NCBI GenBank assembly: GCA_902634135.1
Contig: CACPJB010000001.1
Location: 164,106 to 198,370 of the forward strand
Origin: an uncultured Marinoscillum sp.
Lineage (GTDB): Bacteria > Bacteroidota > Bacteroidia > Cytophagales > MED-G16
Direction: 5' to 3'
Length of the DNA stretch: 34,265 nt
In this document: piece after piece, positions 16,824-25,572 of the stretch
Layout of the letters: every line of letters begins with the position of its first letter
How positions within the stretch are numbered: position 1 is the stretch's first letter
The notes under the pieces: model-generated
Database searches by the model: none
Seen by the model: the letters and a program-made list of their open reading frames with translations, nothing else
What the model was told of the DNA's origin: nothing
Translations under genes and position numbers: made by a program

Positions 16824-19401
16824 ACTTCTTAAGGTTTTCTAGTTTAACAATTGCGTCATCTCTTTTCTTTATTTCCATATCAACAACTTTTTTTGGAGCG
16901 TTATCTACAAAACTTTTATTTGATAATTTGTTGTTGACAGACATTAAAAAGCCCTCTAAATATTTTATTTGCTTTAGTGTATCATCTTTAGAGTCTTCAG
17001 ATTTTTCTATAGCTAAAGATAAAGTGTCTTTTCCAGATATAAGAGTAGGATAATTAATTGGGATTTCTTTTACTGTCTCAAGATTTTTTGTTTTTGATAA
17101 CTTCTCGATTAAATTTTTATACTTACTAAAATCAAAATCTGATTTTTTATTCACCATCACCTTAACTACATCAATTTGTTTTATTTTATTATCTGATTTA
17201 AGTTTTCTAAGTCCAGTTATGATATTAAAAATTTTATTAAAATCTTTATTTAGATTAGTATCAAACTTTTTCGGAGTAGGGTAATCTGAAATCATTATGT
17301 AGTCTCTTTCTTTATTTATCTGATTCCATAGCTCTTCAGTTATAAATGGCATGAAAGGGTGTAGTGTCTTTAATATTTTATCCATAACTGCTATTGTACC
17401 TTCATATGTTTTTACTGATATAGAATTATCTTTTATGATTTCTAGATACCAGCTACAAAAATCATCCCAAATGAATGTATATAGAGATAAAAGAGCATCT
17501 GATATCCTATATTTTGAAAAGTGATCTTCTATTTCCTCTAAAACTTCATTGAATCTTGAATTTATCCAGTTTATTGCTAAGGATTGATCCTCTCCTTTGT
17601 CTGATATTTCAAGAGTTTGGATTAACCTAAAAGCATTCCATAATTTATTTGAGAAGTTCCTGCCTTGCTCACAAAGCTTCTCATCAAATAGAAGATCATT
17701 TCCTGCTGGTGCACTGAAAAGCATTCCAGCTCTTACACCATCAGCTCCATATTTTTTCATGAGCTCAATTGGGTCAGGAGAGTTTCCTAATGATTTTGAC
17801 ATTTTTCTTCTCTGCTTATCTCTGACTATCCCTGTGAAGTATACATTTTTGAATGGCATTTCTGCTCTATACTCATATCCAGCAACAATCATTCTAGCAA
17901 CCCAGAAAAATATTATTTCCGGAGCAGTAACCAAATCAGAAGTAGGGTAGTAGTATTTAATTTCATCATTTTCTGGATCATTTATTCCATCGAAAACTGT
18001 AATTGGCCAAAGCCAGCTAGAGAACCACGTATCTAGTACGTCTTCATCTTGAGTGAGCTGATCTATAGATATATTTTTATTAATTTCTTTTGCTTTCTTG
18101 AGTGCCTCTTTCTTGGATTCAGCAACTATAAAATCTCCAGATGGGAGGTAATATGCTGGGATCTGGTGTCCCCACCATAACTGCCTTGATATGCACCAAT
18201 CATTGATGTTTTCCATCCATGCCCTATACATGTTTTTAAGTTTTGATGGATGAAATTTGATATTGTTGTTCATCACATTTTCAAGAGCAGGAATCTTTAT
18301 TTCTTTCATGCTAAGAAACCACTGTGTTGATATTTTTGGTTCTACAACAGCATCTGTACGCTCAGAAAAACCAACATTATTTCTGTAGTTTTCAGTCTTT
18401 TCTAGTTGATCAATTTTAGCTAAATCTTTAACAATTTGTTTTCTTACAACAAATCTATCTTCACCTATATATAGCTTTCCCTTATCATTAACCTTTCCTT
18501 CATCATCAAAAATATCTATAGACTGAAGCTTGTGTTTTTCTCCGAGTTTGTAGTCGTTTTCATCATGAGAAGGAGTTACCTTTAGACAACCTGTACCAAA
18601 ATCCATATCTACGTAATCATCAAGAATTATAGGCACTTCTCTTTCAACCAGTGGAACAATTGCCGTTTTTCCGTGTAGATGAGTAAATCTTTCATCTTTA
18701 GGATTAATACAAACAGCGGTGTCTCCAAGAAGTGTCTCAGGTCTTGTCGTTGCAATAGTTAAAGTCTCATCGCTGTCTTTTATTTTATAATTGATATAAA
18801 ATAGCTGAGAATCAACTTCTTTGTATATAACTTCATCATCAGCTAAAGCTGTTTTTCCTTCTGGATCCCAATTTACCATACGAATACCTCTGTATATATG
18901 GCCTTTTTCATAAAGGTCAATAAATACTTTTATCACTGATTTTGAGAGATCTTCATCCATAGTAAATTTTGTTCTATTCCAGTCACACGATGCACCTAGT
19001 TTTTTGAGCTGCTCAAGTATAATTCCTCCATATTTTTCTTTCCATTCCCAAGCATATTTTAGAAACTCATTTCTTGTTAGTGATTCTTTTTCTATTCCCT
19101 TTTCCCTGAGCATAGCCACTACTTTTGCCTCTGTTGCTATTGATGCATGGTCAGTTCCAGGAACCCAGCATGCTTCTTTACCCTGCATCCTTGCTCTTCT
19201 TGTCAGAATATCTTGAATTGAGTTATTTAGCATGTGTCCCATGTGCAGAACTCCTGTAACGTTAGGTGGTGGAATTACTATGGTAAAAGGCTCTTTCTTT
19301 TTATTAGGTGATGAGGAAAAACACTTATCTTCAAGCCATCTTTTGTACCATTTATCTTCTATAGATTGGGGATTATATTTTGAGTCCAGAGACATATGCA
19401 A
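16816..19401 (-). CDS. valS: Valyl-tRNA synthetase
   Basis: This 861-residue class Ia synthetase charges tRNA-Val. Signature motifs are HMGH (53-56) in GVLHMGHMLNN and KMSKS (533-537). The CP1 editing domain lies between, with ATTRPETLLGDTA and the GTGCLKVTPSHDENDY block. The anticodon-binding helical domain and a C-terminal coiled coil (about 790-861) that contacts the tRNA follow. It is full length. The start could be the first ATG (19401) or the third codon (19395); both fit. It lies 11 bp downstream of the class V aminotransferase gene on the same strand and is probably co-transcribed with it. Confidence 0.98.
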   Translation of the reverse strand: MHMSLDSKYNPQSIEDKWYKRWLEDKCFSSSPNKKKEPFTIVIPPPNVTGVLHMGHMLNNSIQDILTRRARMQGKEACWVPGTDHASIATEAKVVAMLREKGIEKESLTRNEFLKYAWEWKEKYGGIILEQLKKLGASCDWNRTKFTMDEDLSKSVIKVFIDLYEKGHIYRGIRMVNWDPEGKTALADDEVIYKEVDSQLFYINYKIKDSDETLTIATTRPETLLGDTAVCINPKDERFTHLHGKTAIVPLVEREVPIILDDYVDMDFGTGCLKVTPSHDENDYKLGEKHKLQSIDIFDDEGKVNDKGKLYIGEDRFVVRKQIVKDLAKIDQLEKTENYRNNVGFSERTDAVVEPKISTQWFLSMKEIKIPALENVMNNNIKFHPSKLKNMYRAWMENINDWCISRQLWWGHQIPAYYLPSGDFIVAESKKEALKKAKEINKNISIDQLTQDEDVLDTWFSSWLWPITVFDGINDPENDEIKYYYPTSDLVTAPEIIFFWVARMIVAGYEYRAEMPFKNVYFTGIVRDKQRRKMSKSLGNSPDPIELMKKYGADGVRAGMLFSAPAGNDLLFDEKLCEQGRNFSNKLWNAFRLIQTLEISDKGEDQSLAINWINSRFNEVLEEIEDHFSKYRISDALLSLYTFIWDDFCSWYLEIIKDNSISVKTYEGTIAVMDKILKTLHPFMPFITEELWNQINKERDYIMISDYPTPKKFDTNLNKDFNKIFNIITGLRKLKSDNKIKQIDVVKVMVNKKSDFDFSKYKNLIEKLSKTKNLETVKEIPINYPTLISGKDTLSLAIEKSEDSKDDTLKQIKYLEGFLMSVNNKLSNKSFVDNAPKKVVDMEIKKRDDAIVKLENLKKSI

Positions 19402-19412
19402 AATTAATAAGT

Positions 19413-20669
19413 CTAAGCAGCTATTGTAAGCATTGCCTCAATAAATTTATCAATATCTTTAACGGTTGAGTATAGATTAGGAGAAACTCTTACTCCACGT
19501 ATTCCTCTTTCATCATCGATTGGAACAGTGAAGATATTATGATCATCAAAAAGCTTATCTGCAAGTTTAGAAGGTTGGAGATTTTTAACTCCAACATTAG
19601 CAATACCATAAGACTGTCCTTCACCAAGAGGTGTATTTAAGATAATATTTTTCTTATCTTTAAGTTCACTTGCCCATCGCATCTGAAGGAACTTAAGTCT
19701 TTTAGACTTCTCTTTCTTACCTATTTTCAAATTAAAATCAACTGCTGGAATAATACCATTTTGGTCAGAGCACGGCCTTGTTCCAAGATGTTCAAGTTTC
19801 ATAATATTATCGTCATCATATGCAGTATCGCCATAAAGTGGCCATAACCTTTCTGCATTTCCTTTTTTAACATAGAGTAGTCCATTTCCTAGTGGAGCTC
19901 CAAGCCACTTGTGAAGACTTGATGCATAATAATCACATCCAATATCAGAAATATCCATGTCAACATGTGAGAAGGAATGAGCTCCATCTATAATTGTTTC
20001 TAGTCCCATCTCTCTGGCCTTTGCACATACTTCTTTAACTGGAAATACTTGACCATTAAGAAAGACCATATGAGAAATTAGAATAACCTTAGTGTTTTTA
20101 TTTACTGCTCCAATAACTTTATCAACAATTTCTTGTTGACTTTTTGGGTGTATAGGAACATCTACTATTCTTACTTTTGTACCTAATCTTCTCTCCCGCA
20201 TATCTAGAGCCTGTATAATATTTGGATATTCTAGGTTTGTTCTTAATATTTCGTCTCCTTTATCAAGTTTTATACCTTGAATGATGATATTCATAGATTC
20301 AGTTGTATTTCTAGTAAGTATGAGTTCATCAGTTTGTATTCCTGCATAATCAGCAAGCTTTTTTCTAACTTTTTCTCGCATTTCCGTCTGGCGAGTTCTC
20401 ATATAGTATGATGGAGATTCGTTTATTTCATTAACAAAGCTTACCCAGTATTCTTTTACGCTCTCAGGAGATGGACTAAAGTATCCAGACTCAAGATTGA
20501 TGAAATTAACATTTTGATGGTACATATCAGCCACCTTTTTCCAGTAACTTTCATCTTTATTTAAACTTTTAAGATCAATTGTATTTTTTTTATGGCTTAA
20601 TGAGAATAAGGGAAATAAGCTTCCAGCTGCTATTGACTTATGAATAAAATCTCTTCTTGATACAGACAT
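19413..20669 (-). CDS. Tat-signal class V aminotransferase-like PLP enzyme
   Basis: This 418-residue PLP protein is of the isopenicillin-N-epimerase/cysteine-desulfurase-like fold. It opens with a twin-arginine signal (SVSRRDFIHKS, Arg5-Arg6) and a hydrophobic stretch. Key residues are TRNTTESMN (119-127, phosphate and ring contacts), Asp228 and His231 in IDGAHSF, and Schiff-base Lys254 in SLHKWLGAP. Family members act as epimerases, desulfurases or aminotransferases; which applies here is open. Export to the periplasm with bound cofactor is inferred from the signal. Its start lies only ~15 bp after a strong terminator, leaving little room for its own promoter. valS follows by 11 bp. Confidence 0.9.
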   Translation of the reverse strand: MSVSRRDFIHKSIAAGSLFPLFSLSHKKNTIDLKSLNKDESYWKKVADMYHQNVNFINLESGYFSPSPESVKEYWVSFVNEINESPSYYMRTRQTEMREKVRKKLADYAGIQTDELILTRNTTESMNIIIQGIKLDKGDEILRTNLEYPNIIQALDMRERRLGTKVRIVDVPIHPKSQQEIVDKVIGAVNKNTKVILISHMVFLNGQVFPVKEVCAKAREMGLETIIDGAHSFSHVDMDISDIGCDYYASSLHKWLGAPLGNGLLYVKKGNAERLWPLYGDTAYDDDNIMKLEHLGTRPCSDQNGIIPAVDFNLKIGKKEKSKRLKFLQMRWASELKDKKNIILNTPLGEGQSYGIANVGVKNLQPSKLADKLFDDHNIFTVPIDDERGIRGVRVSPNLYSTVKDIDKFIEAMLTIAA

Positions 20670-20683
20670 ATTTACAATTTATT

Positions 20684-20715
20684 AAAAAAAAAAGGCTAAC
20701 AAAATGTTAGCCTTT
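20684..20715 (-). terminator. Intrinsic terminator after the SGNH lipoprotein gene
   Basis: On the minus strand a 10-bp stem AAAGGCTAAC/GTTAGCCTTT (20706-20715 with 20691-20700) with a 5-base loop ends in a run of ten T. It lies 27 bp past the stop at 20742 and probably ends the TonB-receptor/SGNH operon. Confidence 0.9.
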
Positions 20716-20741
20716 AATTTTAACTATAAAGTTTGAATAAT

Positions 20742-22334
20742 CTACTCAACTGTTACCGGGAAACCTGGTCCAGGAAAATCTGCAGGGTTACCGTGAGGTA
20801 CAGTAGCTCCAAACTTCTCATTGATAGCATCAATGAACTTATTAGCTATAAGACTATATCCTCTAGCATTTGGATGTATACCATCAGTTGAAAACATGCC
20901 GGTTGGTGGAGCAAAGTCATAAGTTATAATAGCGTTATTTACAACAAAAGGACTAGCACCTCCATATGTTTGGAAGAATCCATCAAAATCAGCTACAGCA
21001 ACTCTGTCACTTCCTACATTAATAACAGCACTTTTAATAGCTATATTAACTAAAGTTCTAGCAGTTTCAAATTCATAAAGTTCAGTAGCAGTAAGAACGT
21101 ACTCATCTGTTAGTGGTGCGGTAACTCCCCATACAACTGTAGGAGAAACAGCAACTCCAAGAACAGCTTGAGCAGCTAATGGTAAAATGTCATTATCTGT
21201 AGCCATTCTAGCCATTCTATATGGTTCTAACTGTGCTCTCGTAGTAGCATCTATCACTGAACCAGCAACTAATGCGTCCCATAATGGACCTAAATCAGTC
21301 AGAGATTCATCATTAATTAGTACTGCGTTTGCTCCAGCAGACCATGAAAGCTGTCTAGCAGCAGCTTCAGTATCACTTAAATAACCTTGTGCAGAAAGTC
21401 CAGCAAGTGTTGCATTGAATCCAGCAGCTAAAGTCTGAAGCAACCCAATCGTTGCAGCATCATCAGTTGGATGTAATGGAATAATTCCAGAAGGTTTAGC
21501 CACAGTACTTGCAATAAATTGAAAATACGGTAAAGCTAATAGATCAGGAACAGTTCCGATAACACCTTTCCAAGCAGGGTTCATAGTAAGCATAGCTCCA
21601 AGAGCTGCCTGATAATTAGTGCCTAATTCTGTGGAATTTGGTTTAGGAGCTTGTGCTTCGTCGCCACCTCTTGCAGAGTAGGCTACAAAGTCAGAAAATC
21701 CTAGCCATGACATGAAGAATGTCCCACCTGATCCAATAAATTGTGCAACAGGAGACAATGTTGCGCCCGAAGCGTCAAACCTCGCAAAAAATGGATTAAC
21801 AGGCGCCTGTGTACCATCATTAGGAATCAAAAACTGACCTAATACTGAATTTGGAAATGCAAAATTATTTAATGCAGCTTTATCTCCACTGTATGGAGTT
21901 GCAACAGAAGCTGCATCACCTTGAGAGAAGCTAATTCCAATTGCACCAGTTGATGCACTTTGTGTCAAGAATGTTTTACCTTGATCATCAGATGTACCAG
22001 CAACACCATCAGGACCTGGACCTAAATACCCATTTTCTGAATTTATGTCTGGTTGATTAAATGTAGCCGAACCACCAGCAAATTGTAGCTGATGATTAAT
22101 CATTTTACCTAGAGAGTACATTTGACCACTGTTGTTCAAAGTACCATCCATAAGACCAGCTGTAAAACTACCTCCTATTGTAACAAACTTACTAAAGTCT
22201 GCACTACCACTATTACCACTTGGGGTTCCAGCAGGATTATAAACATAAGGTTTAAATTCAGCTACTTCTTGTTCACAAGCAAAAAATACTAGTGAAAGAG
22301 CAACTGTTAAAATTATTGATTTAAACTTTTTCAT
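20742..22334 (-). CDS. SGNH/GDSL-like lipoprotein paired with a TonB receptor
   Basis: This 530-residue lipoprotein has the lipobox FFAC (Cys20). Block I of the SGNH hydrolase family is present as TIGGSFTAG with the nucleophile Ser56. Block V, with the Asp-His pair, is DGIHPNARG (Asp484, His487). Block III, normally GxND, reads GFSD at 212-215, so the oxyanion-hole Asn is Ser here. The fold is therefore clear, but full esterase activity is not assured. A large insert (about 225-460) is alpha-helical and Ala-rich. A GPGPDGVAGTSDD segment could bind calcium. It lies 13 bp after the TonB receptor gene, where a SusD-like lipoprotein would normally sit, and may act on or hold the receptor's substrate. 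A terminator follows. Confidence 0.83.
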   Translation of the reverse strand: MKKFKSIILTVALSLVFFACEQEVAEFKPYVYNPAGTPSGNSGSADFSKFVTIGGSFTAGLMDGTLNNSGQMYSLGKMINHQLQFAGGSATFNQPDINSENGYLGPGPDGVAGTSDDQGKTFLTQSASTGAIGISFSQGDAASVATPYSGDKAALNNFAFPNSVLGQFLIPNDGTQAPVNPFFARFDASGATLSPVAQFIGSGGTFFMSWLGFSDFVAYSARGGDEAQAPKPNSTELGTNYQAALGAMLTMNPAWKGVIGTVPDLLALPYFQFIASTVAKPSGIIPLHPTDDAATIGLLQTLAAGFNATLAGLSAQGYLSDTEAAARQLSWSAGANAVLINDESLTDLGPLWDALVAGSVIDATTRAQLEPYRMARMATDNDILPLAAQAVLGVAVSPTVVWGVTAPLTDEYVLTATELYEFETARTLVNIAIKSAVINVGSDRVAVADFDGFFQTYGGASPFVVNNAIITYDFAPPTGMFSTDGIHPNARGYSLIANKFIDAINEKFGATVPHGNPADFPGPGFPVTVE

Positions 22335-22347
22335 AATTATTTATTTA

Positions 22348-25155
22348 TTAGTTTAAAAATTCATCAAAGGTTAGAGATACGTAGAAAAGTTTTCCAACGA
22401 ATGGTCCACCTGGTCTAGATCTGTAATCATTATTATCAATTCCAATATGGTTTCCACCTACTTTAACAATAGTCTTCAGACTCTCAATTTTGTAGTTAAC
22501 TTGAGCGTCAAAAGTTCCGTAAGCAGGAATCATCATATTAGCGAAAGTACTTTCGTATAAGAAGTCATCTTGGAATCTTAGACTTGCTGAGAATCCAAAG
22601 TTTTTAAATACTTCTCTGTTTGAGAAAGTAAAAGAGTACATATTCTCTGGAGTATTAAAATAAGAGATAAAATCACTTTCAGATCTATCAGATCCATCAA
22701 TCTCTAAATTTTTGTAATTATAATTTCCAGCTAATTTGTAACCCATTCCAACATCTACTGTAAGTCCAAGTCCAAATCCCCAAGATCTAACATCAGCATC
22801 AGTATTACTATTTAATGCCCAAGTATATCCAGCAGGAATAGCTTGTCCTTTATGAGTTGAAGCAAACTTAGCGTTAACATTTTGTCCGCCTTCAAAATCA
22901 TCATAATTGGTATTATAATAGTTCATATCAACAAGTAATACATCTCCTATTATTCCTTTATAACCAATTTCAATTGAGGATAATTTTTCGGGCTTTATAT
23001 AATCAACATATGCCTCTTGAAGTAGCGCTGAATTACCTCCAATTGGATTTCCACTAGCAGGATCTAATGTTCCACCTGAAAGTAAAAATGCTTGATAAGA
23101 TTCATTTGTCCAAGCTCCACCTTCCATCACACCGTATCTCTCAGCATTAGCTTTTGCAGTACCAAGAAGTGTTGATGTTCCAGTTGGGAAGAATATAAAC
23201 TGAGACTGAGTATCAGGACTTCTGAAACCAGTTTGATAACTAAATCTTAAATTATGATTTTCAGCAAATGTATAAACTGCTGCAATCCTTGGTGTTACCT
23301 GTCCTTCATAGTTTTGATTTTTATCATATCTTAAAGAACCGATAAATCTGAATCCGTCAAAGACTTCAGTATTTACTTGAGCAAATGCACCAAATTCTCC
23401 AATATGTATTCTCTCATTAACTCCGTTTCCATCAGGATCTTCATTAAAGACAGTCCCATCAGTGAAAATACCATAGTTTCTGTAGTTTGCACCTAATAGT
23501 AACCAGTTAGCAGCCTCATAAGTAATATCAGCATGTGTTAACTTAGAGTTGTCATAGAAACTTGCACCTGGTGCATTAGGATCTTGAAATCTATTTTTCA
23601 TAACTTGATCTCTAACACCTATCCACTCAGCAGATCCTACAGCAGGAATACCAGCATCAGCTTGTTGTCTAGAAACAATATGTGCAAAATGTGTATCTCC
23701 AGCAGGAACTCCAGGAACATAACCTTGCATTGCAGTAATATATGTCTGAAGATATGTAGGAGCCCATTGCGCTGCGCTTGGGCTAAATACTTCATTCATT
23801 ATTGCTCCAAGTGCTCCTAAGTTGTAAGAGTTACCAGCATCGGTAACAGACTGATAAATTTTGAAGTTAAGCTTATCACTCTCTAAACCAAGTTTGAAGA
23901 ATTGCTGTCCGAAATCTCTAAGAGCGTATTTCTGTGCCCCAGTATAGATAGTGTTTCCTCCACCTTTTCTATATACTAATGAAGCTTCAAGATTGTCATT
24001 AAGTCTATAATTAATTCCAATATCATACTTCATATTTTTAGCATCATTATCATCAAGTAAAAATTCTTCAGGTAAACCAGTTCTTCTTAAGTCTAAAACT
24101 TGCTCAGGTAATAGTGACACCCAATTACCAACTAAAGATGCTGCTGCCATAACTGGAACAGCAACTTGAGTCTCATCTCCATGTAGGTTAAGACCATTAA
24201 AATTTGGTCTTCCTCTCATGTCAATATTTCCAAATGCATTTCCTGAAGCATCAACATTAGTTGTATAATCATCAGCAATCCAGTCTGTAGCCATGTCATA
24301 TGAGAAGTTTACTTTAATAGCAAGCTTATCATTGAATGCTTTAGCATACCTTAAGTTATACTTTGAATAGCCATTATTTTCGTTACCAGCTCTATGAGAT
24401 TTTGTATAACCTTGCATTATTTGAGCAGATAAACCTTGGTATTCGAAAGGACTCTTGCTTGTCATAGACATTACTCCGTTAAAAGCATTAGGACCATATA
24501 GAGCAGAAGATGCACCTGGTATAATCTCAACACTTTCAAGGTCAAGAGGGTTAATTCCAACTAAATTACCAGTTGGGAAGTTAAGTAACGGAGCGGATGT
24601 ATCCATTCCATCAACCAATTGAACGAATCTTGTATTCGCATCAGTGGCAAATCCTCTTGTATTAACAGCTGCAAAGTTTAGACTTCCTCTACTCACTTTT
24701 ACACCTTTAATGTGTTCAAGTTGATCCATAAAATCAGCAGTCGCTGTATTTTGGATTTCAAGTAGATCCATCTTTTCAATTGTAACAGGTGCTTCTAAGA
24801 TACTTTGCTCAACTCTTGAAGCAGATACAACTACTTCGCTACCAAGCAGAATAGATTCTGACATAGTAACGTTTAGATCAGACACATTAGAGGAAACATT
24901 AACCTCTTGTGTCTGGTATCCAACAATTGAAAAAACTAATGTTGCAGATGTTTCAGCAACATTCAAACTAAAGTTACCATCTCTATCTGAGACAGTTCCT
25001 AGTACTTTGCCTTTAACTAATATATTTACACCAACTAATCCACCATCTTCATCTGAAACATTTCCTGAAATGGAAATATTTTGAGAATATGATTGGAATG
25101 TAACTGTAGAAAATAATAAGAAAAGGCAGACTAATTTCTTTACAAAATTATTCAT
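22348..25155 (-). CDS. TonB-dependent outer-membrane receptor with CarboxypepD_reg domain
   Basis: This 935-residue protein imports a bulky ligand across the outer membrane using TonB energy. After a signal peptide (cleavage near SYS|Q) comes a CarboxypepD_reg-like Ig domain (about 26-105; ISGNVSDEDGG, NFSLNV, VGYQTQEVNV). A plug follows (about 115-230; VVVSASR, NTRGFA, VEIIPGASSALYGPNA). The 22-strand barrel reaches the C-terminus, ending in alternating aromatic strands. It belongs to the general TonB-receptor type rather than the classical SusC type, as no SusD follows. The partner gene is the SGNH-like lipoprotein 13 bp downstream. The substrate is unknown. An imperfect inverted repeat precedes it (25183-25205). 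Confidence 0.94.
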   Translation of the reverse strand: MNNFVKKLVCLFLLFSTVTFQSYSQNISISGNVSDEDGGLVGVNILVKGKVLGTVSDRDGNFSLNVAETSATLVFSIVGYQTQEVNVSSNVSDLNVTMSESILLGSEVVVSASRVEQSILEAPVTIEKMDLLEIQNTATADFMDQLEHIKGVKVSRGSLNFAAVNTRGFATDANTRFVQLVDGMDTSAPLLNFPTGNLVGINPLDLESVEIIPGASSALYGPNAFNGVMSMTSKSPFEYQGLSAQIMQGYTKSHRAGNENNGYSKYNLRYAKAFNDKLAIKVNFSYDMATDWIADDYTTNVDASGNAFGNIDMRGRPNFNGLNLHGDETQVAVPVMAAASLVGNWVSLLPEQVLDLRRTGLPEEFLLDDNDAKNMKYDIGINYRLNDNLEASLVYRKGGGNTIYTGAQKYALRDFGQQFFKLGLESDKLNFKIYQSVTDAGNSYNLGALGAIMNEVFSPSAAQWAPTYLQTYITAMQGYVPGVPAGDTHFAHIVSRQQADAGIPAVGSAEWIGVRDQVMKNRFQDPNAPGASFYDNSKLTHADITYEAANWLLLGANYRNYGIFTDGTVFNEDPDGNGVNERIHIGEFGAFAQVNTEVFDGFRFIGSLRYDKNQNYEGQVTPRIAAVYTFAENHNLRFSYQTGFRSPDTQSQFIFFPTGTSTLLGTAKANAERYGVMEGGAWTNESYQAFLLSGGTLDPASGNPIGGNSALLQEAYVDYIKPEKLSSIEIGYKGIIGDVLLVDMNYYNTNYDDFEGGQNVNAKFASTHKGQAIPAGYTWALNSNTDADVRSWGFGLGLTVDVGMGYKLAGNYNYKNLEIDGSDRSESDFISYFNTPENMYSFTFSNREVFKNFGFSASLRFQDDFLYESTFANMMIPAYGTFDAQVNYKIESLKTIVKVGGNHIGIDNNDYRSRPGGPFVGKLFYVSLTFDEFLN

Positions 25156-25182
25156 ACACTTTATAGTTTATGTTAAAATTCA

Positions 25183-25205
25183 AGTTAGTTATACTTATAA
25201 CAACT
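25183..25205 (-). promoter_or_regulatory. Imperfect inverted repeat upstream of the TonB receptor
   Basis: On the minus strand AGTTGTTATA-AG-TATAACTAACT forms 10-bp arms with one bulged base and a 2-base centre, 28 bp before the start codon. The short centre suits a protein-binding site better than an RNA hairpin. No known box is recognised. Confidence 0.3.
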
Positions 25206-25239
25206 AAGTAAATTAATCAAAATTTAGGTATTTAGGGAA

Positions 25240-25572
25240 TTAATCAGACTTATTTTCAATATGTTCAATTAGTTTATCACACAGCTTATTTGTCTCTTTT
25301 GACATAAATTCATCCCCAGTTGAGTTAAGAATACTCTGACTTAGTCCTCCAAGACAGTCTATATAAAATCTTTTCATCTCATCTGTTTTCATTTCTTTAG
25401 TCCATAAATCAATTCTTAATGTATTATTCTTTTTATCATCCCATAAGGATAAACTAATTGATTTTGTTTCAGATAATCCATCATTTAAACTATCTTCAGC
25501 CATCCATTCGATTTTTTCTGGTATGTTTTTTTCATCAAGGCTAACAATAAATTTAATTTCAGACTTTTTCAT
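25240..25572 (-). CDS. gldC: Gliding motility protein GldC
   Basis: This 110-residue protein matches GldC across its length: KKSEIKFIVSLDE at the start, PEKIEW, SLWDDKKNNTLRIDLWTKEM in the middle, and a helical end. In Flavobacterium, GldC is a soluble accessory protein of gliding/type IX secretion that aids motility without being essential. It agrees with the type IX sorting domain on the amylase in this window. The gene overlaps the ribF end by 14 bp, so it is the last gene of a truB-ribF-gldC operon. gldB, often adjacent elsewhere, is not seen here. Confidence 0.9.
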   Translation of the reverse strand: MKKSEIKFIVSLDEKNIPEKIEWMAEDSLNDGLSETKSISLSLWDDKKNNTLRIDLWTKEMKTDEMKRFYIDCLGGLSQSILNSTGDEFMSKETNKLCDKLIEHIENKSD

